The position numbers were made by a program, and so were the translations under genes. 64,000 nt of DNA, taken from contig NC_081541.1 of the NCBI RefSeq assembly GCF_901000735.1, forward strand, positions 35,110,060 to 35,174,059, in the 5' to 3' direction. Source of the DNA: Corylus avellana (lineage: Eukaryota; Streptophyta; Magnoliopsida; Fagales; Betulaceae). Of this stretch, positions 1 to 12,487 are shown in pieces (position 1 is the first letter of the stretch; every line of letters starts with the position of its first letter). The notes under the pieces were generated by a model that had not been told where the DNA came from, did no database searches, and saw only the letters and a program-made list of their open reading frames with translations.

Positions 1-600
1 GTACTAATAAATGAGTTACATATCATTTTAGTAAGCTTCTGCTAGTAAAAAAGTTAATACCCATAATATTTATCTTTAAGATATTTTATTCAATCAACTT
101 CTGCCGTCATTTCAAGAACTAGCGCTTTTAACTTTTTAAGTTTTCTATATGGAGAAAAATAATGTATCAATTATTGGGGTCTAAGTGCTTAACCTTTTAT
201 CAAATTACTTTTTGAGGTTTGAAATTGATTAATCGATCCTTAAAATATACCCCATTATCAAATCAATCACTCCATGCTCTACTTTGGTTAGCTTTTTTTA
301 TGGTAAATAATGAGACATAAATGGAAATTTAGTAGTGAGAATTTGTGTTAGCATTTTGAATTCAAATATGAGTATACGATTATATAAATTAATTTTAATT
401 TGATATATTTAATTAAATTAATCAAATTCGTTAATTTTAGGAGTCGAGTCAAACATTATCCCCTCTAAATATTATGGAGTCGGATTCTAATCGAAATATA
501 AATATAATCTAAATATAAGATTATATGAGACACTTTGAAGTCGACCTCCCTCAATGTAATTAAACGGATCGGCTTCTTGTATGGAATGATCCATGCCCCA

Positions 601-667
601 TGGGCCCATTTCTCCTTGAAATTATTAGACCATATCTGAGAGTTACCTTGAGCATGGTTTAGGGTTT
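601..667 (+). promoter_or_regulatory. Site II and telo-box motifs upstream of the methyltransferase gene
   Basis: A TGGGCC site II core lies at 601-606, and a telo box (TTAGGGTTT, the reverse of AAACCCTAA) lies at 659-667, about 60 bases before the ATG at 726. In plants this pair is typical of genes for translation and ribosome biogenesis, which fits an enzyme that modifies elongation factor 1A. The motifs are seen in the sequence; the regulatory role is inferred. The DNA before it (1-600) is AT-rich and shows no gene; 340-460 resembles the repeat described at 3323-3665. Confidence 0.5.
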
Positions 668-725
668 CTCTGGTTCTATTCCAAGAGGAAGAAGAAGAAT
701 CGAACCCGAAAATCCAAAAAAAAAA

Positions 726-3700
726 ATGGATACGAATCAGAAAGCAGACGAAACACAAAAGAAGAATAGCTTTGGTCCCTCCACTGCATTGGCTTACCTC
801 GATCCTCACTACTGGTACCAACTTTGTCGACTCTCTCTGTGTTTCCTTATTCACCCCTATCATTTTCGCTAATTGCCTCATCTTGTTGTTGTTGTTGTTG
901 TTCTTGCTGCTTCAGGGACGAGCGGTTTTCTAATGAAGAACATTACGAGTGGTTCAAAGACTACACTCATTTTCGCCACCTCATTAAAGCCCATATCAAA
1001 CCCACTTCTTCTGTACTCCCCCCCTCTCTCTTTGGATTTATATGTAGTGTGTTTATTTGGATTTTCTTGTCATTTTATGTTTAAACTTACCAACATAGTT
1101 CTGTAGTTGATTATGTAAGACTACCCATCTTGTTATTTGAGCTATAATATTACATATATTTTATTCTAGATTTTCTTTTCATTATGTGTGTTAAACTTAC
1201 CAACAAAGTTCTGTAGTCGATTCTTTAAGACCACCCATCTAGTTGTTTGGGCTTTAATGTGGCAAGTAGTGTTAGTCTTTCTCTTAATTAACAAACCTTA
1301 ATGTATGGAGTAAAGGGTCTAATGTAGTAATGAGTTTGAGCTAAATACAACCATACATTAGCCTGTAGAAATTGGAGCTGCCTAATTTACTTGCTAAACC
1401 AGTTTGACTTGATGATGTTCTGTGCATTATTAGCTGATTTTGGGGTGCTTTGCATCGTGTTTTGGACTTCATAAAAGAATGGAAAGGAATAGAGAATTGA
1501 AATTGAGGAAGGAATATAAAATAATGTATCTGGGACTTGTTGGATTTAAATGTATCTGATTTCTAGTTCAATCAAATGCTTAACATGGCCTTGTAACGCT
1601 ATAGTGATGAGAAATTTCTATAATGAAGGTGTTGGAGCTGGGTTGTGGGAACTCGCAGTTGTGCGAAGAGTTATACAAGGATGGGGTTACTGAGATAACA
1701 TGCATTGATCTCTCAGCCATTGCGGTGGAGAAGATGCAGACGCGATTAGCATTGAAGGGATATAAAGGTGTGTTATTGATATCCCTCAATAATCCTGCAT
1801 TTAGTATTGTTTATATGCTTATATAAGAACTCCTCTCTCTTTTCTATGTACTTAATGTTTAAGGTAGTAAATTTCGTAGTGATATGCTTTTGAAAAGAGA
1901 AAATTGTTTCTTTAGCATTCCCACGGCAGTAGTTTTCATATTTATAAGCAGCGATTCAAATTTGCCATCTATGTACAATGACTACTTTGGCATAAGGGGC
2001 GCCAAACTTGGAAAATCATAAAGATGGAACTTATGGATTATTTGCGTATCTGTACGTTTATGTATTTGTAGATAGAAATTATATTACAAACTTTTCACTT
2101 TGGGGGAAGGACTTGTAGCAATCAAAATAAGTCTGATCGCAACTTTGAAACTTCAAATCGGAAAAAGTGGAACTTAACAAACTCTATATGTTGGTACATA
2201 TTTGAAGCAAATGAAGAGACGGGGGTATTCAATATGATCCCTATTACAAACTGTGGGAAGACATATTTGGAGATGCGTTTTTCCATTTTCTGGACTTAAA
2301 TTGTTAATACTGCAGAAGAATTTCTCGTGGTCCTGTTTCTAAATCACTACAGTCAAAGTCTGGCATAATTACTTTGTTTGGCCAAAACATTGCGTGCATT
2401 CTGAAAAGATATACTTCTAGACTTGTCCATAATGAATAGTAAAAGGCCATTTTTTTGTCATCTTCTAAACTAGTTTTAGGAGCTAACTTACGCAGTTAAA
2501 AGGTTATTTTTAACCTTAGTATTTTTCATGTTCTTTTGCCCCCTTTTTTTTCTTATTTCAATCATCAGAAATAAAGGTTCTGGAAGCTGACATGCTAGAC
2601 TTGCCCTTTAGCAATGGGGTTTTTGATGTCATCATTGAGAAAGGAACCATGGTAAACGAACAATCTGTGATGGTTTTCCTTTCAATTTTGTCAGAATTTC
2701 TATATGTGATACTTGGAACTCTCATAATTATGATTCCTCCACTACTTTGTCTTTGACTTTAATGAGTCAACAATGTATTACTATTTTAAATTTTGAAGGA
2801 TGTATTGTTCGTGGACAGTGGGGACCCATGGAATCCGCAGCCAGAAACAGTAACCAAGGTCAAGGCAATGCTTGAAGGTGTTCATAGGGTTTTGAAACCC
2901 AATGGGATTTTTATCTCAATTTCATTTGGCCAGGTGTTCTGATCAGATTTATAGTTTTCTTTTCCCGCTTAATAAATGTTTCTATTACTTTTAAATCTTA
3001 CCTTGAAATTATCTCTCATAGCCACACTTCAGGCGTCCTTTATTTGATGCTCCGGAATTTACCTGGTCTGTTGAGTGGAGTACTTTTGGTGAGGGATTTC
3101 ACTATTTTTTCTATGTCTTGAAGAAGGTTAGTCCAGTTAAAACCAGAGGCTTAGTTGTTCTGTATTCTTGTTGAGGCTATCTTTATTGTTAGTACATATT
3201 TGGATGCCGGATGGAATTGAAGCATTTCACTGTTTTGGTAGGGGTGAAATACCTAAGCATTTCAATTGTTAGTACATATTTATCTACATTGTTGTTTGAC
3301 ATCAAATCCATTTTGTACTTAGTAGGGGTGGCAACTCAGGTTCACATGTCAAGTTTGGGTCGTATTGAGGAATGAGTATAAGACTATATAGGTTAATTCT
3401 AACTCGATTCATTTAATTAAATTGATTAGACGTTTTAGCCTTAAGCCGTTAATTTTGTGTTAGGTAACTTAGGTTTAACAGTTGTGTCAAAATTGCTCAT
3501 CCAATGTCACGTGTTGGGTTCGGGTCATGTTGAGACTTAGGTATAAGACTATATAAGTCAACCTTAATCTGACCAATTTAATTAAATGGATCAGATCCAT
3601 TCATCCAAACCTGCTAATTTCATGTTGGTTTTGTATCGAGTTCACGGGTTCTATAAAAAATTGCCGCATTTCGACTTTTTTTTTCTAGCATATTTGGTGA

Positions 3701-3960
3701 TGACTGATGCCTTGTATCTTTTGTAATGATTCTATTATTGGGGTTAGTATGTGCGCTGATATGCTTTAATGAAATAAAACTTTTGATCAAGTCAATTAAT
3801 CTGCTTAAAATGATAAATAAACATGTTCCAGGGAAAGAGATCGTCTGATGGCAAAGGATGTAGTGAGAGCTTCAAGATGCCATCGATTTCTTTGCTTCAC
3901 GAAGAGTTAGAAAGTGAAGATTATATTTTTCGGACCGCCATTGACGACATGGACAATTAG
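726..3960 (+). CDS. EEF1A lysine methyltransferase 4-like SAM-dependent methyltransferase, 7 exons
   Basis: Seven exons join in frame with GT-AG introns: 726-814, 916-1012, 1629-1767, 2569-2651, 2799-2933, 3022-3126 and 3832-3960, giving 258 residues. The N-terminus carries the DPHYWDERF and EWFKDYTHFR blocks. These are followed by the SAM-binding motif I VLELGCGNSQL, the acidic motif II CIDLS, and the ADMLDLPF and VIIEKGTMD blocks. This order and length match the METTL13-N/ECE2-type family (human EEF1AKMT4), a class I Rossmann methyltransferase that methylates a lysine of eEF1A in the cytosol. The C-terminal tail (ESEDYIFRTAIDD) resembles the end of the human protein. No signal peptide is seen. 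The ATG is the first in the exon and follows an A-run. The last intron (3127-3831) carries repeat sequence. The family call is strong; the substrate is inferred from animal homologues. Confidence 0.88.
3323..3665. repeat. Degenerate dispersed repeat in the last methyltransferase intron
   Basis: The segment begins with TAGGGGTGGCAAC and contains two related halves around 'ataagactatata' (about 3378 and 3543), each followed by a 'ttaattaaat' block. Related sequence recurs at about 26405-26560 and, more decayed, at about 340-460. A TAGGGGTGGCAA start is common to hAT-like non-autonomous elements in plants, but the far end (about 3656, ttgccgc) is not a clear inverted copy, so the class is uncertain. 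Confidence 0.45.
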
Positions 3961-4122
3961 AACTGATTGTATTAGTTTTTTGGGTCTTCAATTTCCCTGG
4001 TGTAAACTGGATTTGATTGTACTCCCAAGCACTGTTCACTTAAAGATACCATTAGTTCTGAGTGTGATATAAATAGATTCTGTTGGGTTTATTAAATTAG
4101 GTTGCCTTAGCCATTTAACTAC

Positions 4123-5360
4123 GAGTAATGCTATTTTTACAGCTACACTTATTTTACACTGGTTGATGTTGCGTGTTTTAAGTGGCTAATATTTTTGTAT
4201 TTTTGAAGTGGTTGACATAAGAAGCCACTTAAAACGGATTCGGATCCTCTCCAGTCCTGTTGGACTGGAGGCTGGATCCTCTTGGATTGGAGATGCCTCC
4301 AGTTAATGGCCCTAAGAGATCCTAGGGCCATTAAGGGGACAGTTGTCCCATTAAAAAAAATAATAATATTTTATTATTTTGCTTATAAAAATAAATACAA
4401 AACAAAATAATAAAAAAATTCATTTTCCTATGATGGACTCCCAAGGGGCTCCGACGATGGCAAGTTACAACCAAGGGGCTCTGACGATGCCAAGCAGGGG
4501 CTGGATCTCGTCGTTCCAGCTTCCAAATATGGTTGTCATGGAGTGGTGTGGTTTTTCAGTGTTTGGCTTCATCCAAGACTTCATGTTTTGCCATGACCTG
4601 TTGGTGCTCTTGTTGGAGAACATTTCTTCTGGGATTGGGTTCTGTTGATTTGGATTTGATTTTATTTGGTGCTTTGATTTGCCATGACCTGTTGTTTGGA
4701 TTTGGATTTGGCCCTTAGGGTGTTGATGAGGGGTGAAGAGTAGTGAGGAGGGAAGGGAGGAGGTAGTGGATGAGAGGGTTTTCTGACCAATGCGGGGGAG
4801 GAGGAGAGAGACAAGAGGGAGGACGGAGATGAGGGAGAGGAGGTTAGTGGTGAGGGAGGAGAGGAGGACGGAGAGGAGGTTGGTGATGAGGGAGAGAAGG
4901 GTTTGTGGTGAAGAGGAAGGGGGTATGGTAGTGGCAGCAGTGGGTTTAGCCACCAAATAGTGGCCCTTGGGGGTGGTTCCTACTAAACCCATTTATTTTT
5001 TTATTTTTTTTCCTTTTTGGCCTTTCGGTCACCCTCAGGCCAAGCGGTGGCCCTTGGGGGTGGTCGAACCACCCCCAAGGGCCATATCAAAGACCAAAAA
5101 AAAAATTATTACATTATTTTATTATTTTTATTATTATTTATTTTTAAAACGTTAAATAATAAAATATTAATATTTTTTAAGTGAGACACATAGCAGTTGA
5201 ATAGCCCTAAGATTTCTCCTAAGGCCATAGGATTTCTCCCAAGGCCATCCTGGCCATTAACAGGAGGCCTCTCCAGTCCAGATCATTTTCCATTTAAAAC
5301 ATGTTACATAAATCGGTATTAAGTGAGTGTGATAAATGAATATAAAAATTAGCATTTCTC
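4123..5360. mobile_element. Non-autonomous MULE-like element with 9 bp target duplication
   Basis: Long imperfect terminal inverted repeats start at 4123 (gagtaatgctatttt) and end at 5360 (reverse complement gagaaatgctaattttt), with about 60 bases of similarity. They are flanked by TTTAACTAC (4114-4122) and TTTAAATAC (5361-5369), a 9 bp direct repeat with one mismatch. A 9 bp duplication and long TIRs are the marks of Mutator-like elements. Inside is a second inverted pair (about 4235-4330 and 5205-5285, with ctccagtcc and ttaatggcc blocks), a purine-rich stretch 4720-4900, and GC-richer 'ggtggcccttgggggtgg' blocks near 4960-5090. The open frames inside are low complexity and no transposase is visible. 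Confidence 0.65.
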
Positions 5361-5369
5361 TTTAAATAC

Positions 5370-6450
5370 TGCCTATATGAAGCCCTAATTAGCAATTGTG
5401 GGGTGTATGTAACTGTGCTGTTGAAAGCATCTCTCTAGAATGGTAGGCTAGAACTATAGTGCCATTCAAAGTGAGCAAAAACTAGAAAAAAGTTTCTATG
5501 GCAAAACAACAGATTTTGCTTTTCTTCAATTTGCTAAAGGAATTGAACAAATAACTCACATCTAAAGTTGTTTTAAATGTCATAAGACAAATAAACAAAC
5601 ATATCTTCCTAATCCAAAAGGCAGATAGAGACATTTATTATTTATATTAGCCCTCTTTGTAAGACACCATCCAATTGGAATTATAGTAAAAGATACACGC
5701 ATATTGTGCACCACTAAATTTGATTTCATGCTTTCTGTATGAAGTCTACAGGCTATAGAATGAGTTTCTGGTCACTATAAAATCTACCCTTCGATGTCAT
5801 AGTCCAAAACAAATGCTTTTGGTTTAAAATATTAATGATGAGCCAATCTTCCCAAGCAATCTAAAGCTAGAGGGTTTAATTTATTAGATAGTGAAATAGC
5901 CTTGATCGTTTCTTTAAGGTCAAGAATTTATTTCTTTTTGCCGCGTTTCAAATTATGCACGTTCTCATGGATTCTAGACGAGGGATGTGATTATTCGAAA
6001 AGTTAGTCTTTATTGAGAAAATGAATTGGTTACGTAAAATGGGTGGATTATAAAGGTGTTCATAAATACTAAGAGTTTGTTTGACTCTGCGAATTTGTAA
6101 GTTAAAAGTGCGGTTTTAAACAAAATTACCAGAAGTATCTTTTTTAGGAGCACGTTTTAAAAAAATTATAATTTAAAAGCATAGAAAAAACCACGTTTTC
6201 AAATTATAAGGAAGTGCGTTTAAACAAATTTACGATTTTAAAAGCCAAACCACGATTTTACCAAAATAATTTTAACTCTAATTGAATCTAAACTTCATAA
6301 GGATTCTATAGAGAGAATTCAGCTAACAGATCTATAGGCGTTCTTTAAGGAAAAAAAAAAATAATTTAAAGTTACTTATCTACACACAGATTTGAACTTG
6401 ACGAAAACGCTGTCGTTCCTTTAACGTACAGCAGCCAAAATACGACGCCG
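5370..6450. other. Intergenic, no gene seen
   Basis: AT-rich non-coding DNA between the MULE and the ARI gene. Around 6070-6290 the sequence is partly self-complementary (gtgcggttttaaacaaaatt against aaacaaatttacgattttaaa), suggesting an old MITE, but the ends cannot be fixed. The 5' leader of the ARI gene probably starts near 6450; it contains a short CT run at about 6509-6521. Confidence 0.4.
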
Positions 6451-6768
6451 TTATGACCACTCATCCGTTAATTTCGACCAAAGAAACACTCGCTTGTTAC
6501 CTTTCTCATTCTCTCTCTCTCTACCTGTCCGAGTGTTCCATTCGTATATGCTTTCTCCGTAAGCCTTTTCTTTCCCATTCTCATAGCCGGCGACCTCGTC
6601 GGAATCCCCATCGGATCTCGCTGGAATTCCTGGATTTTTCTCCCCTCCGAACACCCGATCCGATTGAGTGTTCGAATCTTCGCCTCAATTGGCCTATACA
6701 TACACATATTCATTCCTTAATCTCATTTTTTTTAAATATAAAAAAATTTATTATTATTATTATTATCC

Positions 6769-9700
6769 ATGGATGATTGCTTGAGCAGCGACGAGGACTA
6801 CTACTACTCCGATCGGGATTCGCTGGACGGCCTCGAGAACGAGGAGGCTGACTTCCAGTGTGCACCTCCCAAGGGTCCCTCAACTAAGGTTTCCGATTTT
6901 TTCTTGAAATTTTTGGCTTTGGAATTGTGTTTGATGGTTTTGGAGCTCATGGTTGTTTTGGTTTGTGGGTAAAGAGTGAATTTTTGTGGGAGTTTTGGTT
7001 TGGTGTATGCTGTAATCTGAGTGTTTTTGTTGTTGTGTTGGTGCATGGGATTGGGAATTGCTGATTTCGGGGTCTTGGTGATCGTATTAGTTGTGGGTGT
7101 AGTTTTAATTGTGAAGCTCGGTTTTTTTAGGGAGGGGGTGTTTGTTTTGAGAGAGTGCTTTGAAATTGCTCTTAAGTATAGTCTGCTAAAGGTTTCACTT
7201 TTTTGGGTACGTTTGCATTTGGGAATTTGATCAATATTGAGTGCAAAGAAGCTAACTTTTTTAAATTTGTTGAATGTAATGGCCCTAATAGTTGCTGCTT
7301 TTTTCTTTTAAAAACAAAAATTGTTAATGATATTGTGGATTTTCCAGTTCTAGCTGCTAGTTGCCTGTACAGCTTTTAAATTTTTATTGTGGGAACTGGG
7401 TATGAATTTTTGTTTTTGTTTTTTCCGTTTTTTTTTTCGAACTTCCAGTTCCAGTTTTGATGGGTGAAAGTCCTTTTAAGGAGCAACAATGATTTTATAA
7501 ATTTCATTGGGTTCTAATGCAAATTTGAGATTGGTCGTGATGTCTATATGCCCTTTTTGTAAATACTTAATTTAGAAATTGACCATGTTTTTTCGAACCT
7601 TTTGCTTTTGCAGGTAATTACAAAAGAATCTCTTTTGTCTGCGCAGGTAAAAAGAAAAAAAGATCTTTTACCTCTATTTTGCTAAAAATTTCTTTTCATA
7701 ATATTGATGTTTTGGATTGGGGCACATTAATGTAGAAGGAGGATTTGCGTAAAGTAATGGACATGCTATCCCTGAGAGAGCACCATGCCAGGACTTTACT
7801 TATTTATTACCGCTGGGATGCTGAGAGGTTGCTTGCGGTGCTTGTAGAGAAGGGGAAAGCTTGCTTGTTTGCTGAAGCAGGTGTTAAAGTGGTTGAGCAT
7901 CAAGATCTTGACTCACCATCGTTTCCTACAATAACGTGTGATATCTGCATGGAGGACTTACCTAGTGAGGAGACAACAAGAGTGGACTGCGGCCACTGCT
8001 TTTGCAACAATTGTAAGCACTCTGCCCTTGTTTTTATGTCATTAAGGTCATAAAGTCTATGTTATATATATGCTGAATTGTTGCGTGGAGTATACATTAG
8101 GCTACATCGGTCCTTATGCTATGTAAGTTTGCAGGGAGAGCAGAGGATTAGAGAGGAGAAGAGATGGAATAGTTATCACTTACTTTATTTAGATTTTTTA
8201 ATGAATAATAGGGAGGGGGGGAAGGGGAATTGGTGTCACTTCTCTTATTTGGTTGTAGGGGTGCTAAGAGAGGAAAGGATAAGGTGTTATGCAAATTGAC
8301 ATTACGAAGAGATAAGTCATATGGGATTGTTTAGACATTGATGAAATTTTAATAAATGATTAAGGGTAAAAAGGTAAGTATAGAACAGTTCATTAAGCAT
8401 GTTATCCTCTTCCTTTAGAAAATGGGCTTTGAGGGCAATACCCATCCAAATCTTCTCGAGTCCTACTCTCTTCCCCCAAAAGAAAATCCAAAGAGGGGGG
8501 TTGTAATCCTTAACCCTTCCTCTCTCTTTTCATTTCCTCTTAATAAAGTTTCGTAATTTGTTCTAGATGTTCTCATTTTTTTTTTTCCTTTAGTACTGTA
8601 TGAGGTATAACTCATTGTAATTCCTCTCTCTCTTTTCCCATTGAGCTTGCCAGTTATTGAGAGTTGCAATACAAGTATGAGCATGTTGGGTTATATGAAT
8701 ATCATGTAAATAGATATACTTGGTGCTTATGCTTTATCACAAGTTCTTGTTATTTGTTGTACAAGAAACTCCAAAGAGGGGAATTGTAATCCCCAACCCT
8801 AATTCTTCTTCTTCTTCTCTCTCTCTCTCTCTCTCTCCCCCCCCATTGAGCTTGCCAGTTGTTGAAGAGGTGTAATACTTTAGAGCATGAGCATGTTGGG
8901 TTATATGGATATCTTGTAAATGGATATACTTGATGCTTATGCTTTATCACAAGTTCTTGTTATTTGTTGTCCTCCGTTTTCTTCACTAGCTTACAAGAAT
9001 TATTACGAATATAATCTTTTATGTTGCTGTTTCAATTTTTTAGGCTGGACAGAGCATTTTATTGTGAAGATAAATGAGGGTCAAAGTAGGCGCATCAGAT
9101 GCATGGCACACAAATGCAATGCTATTTGTGATGAAGCTGTTATTAGAAATCTAGTTAATAAAAGGCATCCTGATATGGCAGAAAAGTTTGATCGATTTCT
9201 TCTTGAGTCATACATTGAAGATAATAAGAGGGTTAAATGGTGCCCAAGTACTCCACATTGTGGGAATGCAATACGCATTGAGGATGATGAATTTTGCGAG
9301 GTAGAATGCTCATGTGGTTTGCAGTTTTGTTTCAGTTGCTTATCAGAAGCTCATTCGCCTTGTTCCTGTGTGATGTGGGAGCTTTGGGCCAAGAAGTGCC
9401 GAGATGAATCAGAAACAGTTAATTGGATCACAGCTCATACAAAGGCTTGTCCAAAGTGTCACAAACCTGTGGAGAAGAATGGTGGTTGCAACCTTGTGAG
9501 TTGTATCTGTGGTCAAGCATTTTGGTGAGGGTTCTTTTCTTTCCCTTTCTGTTATATCTTTTGGTTGAACTGCCCTCTGTAATTCATGTTTGCAGTTTGA
9601 TGCATATTCTTGTCATGCAACCTGCTTTTGCTTCTCAAGAGTTAGCCTTTTCTCATTATGTGAGTCTGACCTGTTTTTTGTCTCAAACTAAAATCCTGCT

Positions 9701-12487
9701 TCATTGTTATGTATCGTGTAAATGATAATTTTCTAGTACACTTTGGGTACATCAAGCTCTAACAATACCAGCTAGCGCATAAAGTTTATTTGTTTACATA
9801 AGTACTTTTTGTAGTGTAATTGATGCTCATATTAAGATCTCCCTTGCTTATGGTGAGATAAATTATTTAGATCTCTCTTTTAGTATGATTCAATTGATGT
9901 TAATTAGATTCTGGCAAGAGTGTCCAGATCACCTTGGTTGTAATAAAGTTAGTTATTTTAGAACCATATTTACCAAGTTATTTTAGAACCATATTTACTA
10001 GTTGCTTATATTGATTCTGAGACCCTTTTCATGTTATTTCATTGCCACACTATTGGAGTGGCCCAACAGTTTTGCTGTTTTTGTTAAAATGGGAGGGCTA
10101 TAGAAACTCCTGACCATTTATGGCTTAAGGTCACTTGCTTAATCTGGTGGTATGGTTGAATAGGAACTCCTTTGCTGTTTAATGTTTGTTCAGGTTCATA
10201 TGGTCATCATCTCTTCTCCTTGTTCCTTTTCTTCTGGGTTACATATCTTACAAAAAATTTGGGTATGTTTGATAATGGTTTTGAAAAGTGTTTTTTTTTT
10301 TTTGAAAAAGCGTTTTGATATGATATAAATGTGAGTAGTGTTTTTTGGTAGGGTTCATATTTAAAACGTGTTTTGCGTTTTGAATTGTTTGTTAGAAAAC
10401 ATTGCCAAATAAGGTCTAAGGTCTTCATTGTTTGTGCTACCCTTTTTGTTTAAACTTAATTGGATGTCTTTGGTGCCATCACTTGGGAGGATTCATGCAT
10501 GAGTTGGCAGCATAACTCCACCCCCCCCGCCCCCCCCTTCCTCTTTTCCAGTCTCTTTTGGCCTTTCTTTTTATCAATATCTCACCATTATTAAGCTGAT
10601 GCAGTATGTGCTTTGTACTTTTGTTTTGTTGCAGTTGGCTGTGTGGTGGAGCCACTGGCCGTGACCATACGTGGTCTAGTATAACTGGTCACAGTTGTGG
10701 TCGGTTTAAAGCAGAGCGAGAGAAAAAATCTGAACGTGCAAAGCGGGATCACTATCGGTATATGCACTATTATAATCGCTACAGAGCCCACATAGATTCC
10801 TTTAAGCAGGAAAGCAAATTGAAAGAGACCATACAAGAGAGGGTGTCAGTTACCGAAGAGAGGGATTCGAGGCTCAGAGATTTCAGCTGGGTAAATAATG
10901 GACTTAGCAGACTTTTCAGGTCCAGGCGTGTTCTTTCTTTTTCATACCCATTTGCATTTTATATGTTTGGAGATGAGCTGTTCAAGGATGAGATGACACA
11001 GGAAGAAAGGGAAATAAAACAGCATTTATTTGAGGACCAGCAGCAGCAGCTTGAGGCAAATGTTGAGAAACTTTCTAAGTTTTTGGAGGAGCCCTTTGAT
11101 CAGTATGGTGAGGATAAAGTTATGGAGATAAGGATGCAAGTCATCAATCTGTCAGTGATCACAGATACTCTGTGTCAGAAATTGTAAGCATCTGTTTTGC
11201 TATAACAAAAGCTTTCGCTATGTGAGACTGTTGAAATCATGCACTTATAAATCTCATGCAGGTATGATTGCATTGAAAATGATTTGTTGGCTTCTCTCCA
11301 ATTTGGGAGCCACAATATAGCTCCGTACAAATCAAAGGGCATTGAGAGGGCATCAGAACTTACTACTTGCTGGAAAGCCAATAACAGTGACAAATATCTG
11401 CCTTCAGATTGTGGCGCAAGTGGTAATGGATTGGAATCTTTTCCTTCTGAACATCTTTTGTTCTCTACGTATTATATAGTCGCAGAAGAATAGTAACTGT
11501 GGCATATGGGACGTCTAACCTTTGCTTAGAGTAATTGTTGCACCTTTCCTTTATATATTGTTATTGTCATATGGTGTGACCTGTTGCTTCAAATCATTGA
11601 CTTGCCATCTATAGTACTCTTAATTGTAAGATCTGTTACATCTTTCTATAGTACTCTTAATCGTAAGATCTATTGCATCTTTTGTGTGAGCGTTTTTAAC
11701 AGGTTTATCAGAAACTTTATGTGTGACTATGGGTTACGCTGATGGCTGCTCTTGAATGGTTCTTATAAATTGGTCCTTTCAGATCTTCCTTAATCATTTC
11801 CTTGTTAGAAAAAGAAAACTTAGATTCCTTAAAAGATTTTATTTTTTATAACAAAGTTTTAAAAAGAAAAAAAAATAAGGTTACTATGTACCTAATTTCT
11901 CATCTTACCATGTCGATCTGTAGTCTTGCCTTATTTTAATAATATTTTCATGACAGTCACATGTACACATTGGTTAGGAATAAGTAGCAAGTCTGAGCAC
12001 ATTGTCGATGTTGCTTTCTATAAAATCATCATGTAAACTTTTATTAGGTTTATTATGATAATGATATCCATGCCTGAGTACTCATTTATGATGATTAATA
12101 CCTCAAAAATGTTGCAATGATTAATTCTGATTTACAAATGCACTGATTTGTTATGGTTATCCTCTATTTTGTTAGAATTGATTTACTTCTAAAAATATAT
12201 ATATATATATATTAGAATTGATTTGGATTTTTTTCAAGAGGGTTTAGGGTTTATACTCTTGTGAATATAAGTTAGTAGATGCAATTAGATGGTTACTCAT
12301 GCTAAGATATATAGACGTTTCTTACACGTTGTCAATGTTAGGTGGGACAGCAGAATTTGATCAACCTTCAGGCTCTGGGAGTTCAGATGAGAGTGGATGC
12401 CCTCTCAGGAAGCGTGCTAGGAAGGATGGTCTTGGAGGTGGCCTTTTCGATCTAAACTTGCCGGCAGAGGTGGTTGACAGGAACTGA
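6769..12487 (+). CDS. ARI2: RBR-type E3 ubiquitin ligase ARIADNE, ARI1/ARI2 clade, 7 exons
   Basis: Exons 6769-6888, 7614-7646, 7736-8012, 9044-9524, 10635-11183, 11262-11422 and 12342-12487 join in frame to 588 residues. An acidic N-terminus (MDDCLSSDEDYYY) is followed by RING1 starting at Cys119 (CDICMED, CGHCFCNNC), the IBR domain (about 185-250) and RING2 (CPKCHKP, NGGCN, CWLCGGATGRDHTW). The Cys in NGGCN (about residue 292) is the expected catalytic thioester cysteine of RBR ligases. The C-terminal Ariadne helical region contains RSRRVLSYSYPFAFYMFGDE-like sequence and a glutamine-rich EDQQQQL coiled coil. The tail LFDLNLPAE matches Arabidopsis ARI2 closely. The protein should take ubiquitin from an E2 and pass it to substrate through RING2; the substrates are unknown. 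The split Cys codons at 8012/9044 and 9524/10635 fix the splice sites. Confidence 0.93.
8470..8970 (+). repeat. Imperfect tandem duplication inside ARI intron 3
   Basis: Two copies of one segment lie side by side. The block from 'ccattgagcttgcc' through 'atcacaagttcttgttatttgttgt' occurs at 8638-8759 and again at 8843-8970, offset about 205 bases. The preceding 'tccaaagagggg..ttgtaatcc' block occurs near 8488 and 8771. The second copy has gained a CT microsatellite (about 8817-8836). It accounts for half of this 1 kb intron and does not touch the exons. Confidence 0.8.
10255..10430. mobile_element. Probable MITE in ARI intron 4
   Basis: The segment opens with 'gggtatgtttgataatgg' and closes with 'aaaacattgccaaataagg', which are imperfect inverted complements, with T-rich palindromic sequence between. 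This fits the common plant MITE pattern with 'tgtttgg' ends. No clear target duplication was found. Confidence 0.4.

Noticed and set aside
4465..4992. 175-codon minus-strand frame inside the MULE
   Set aside because: Low-complexity Leu/Ser-rich translation of a purine-rich repeat; no known domain. It may contain a captured gene piece, but this cannot be shown.
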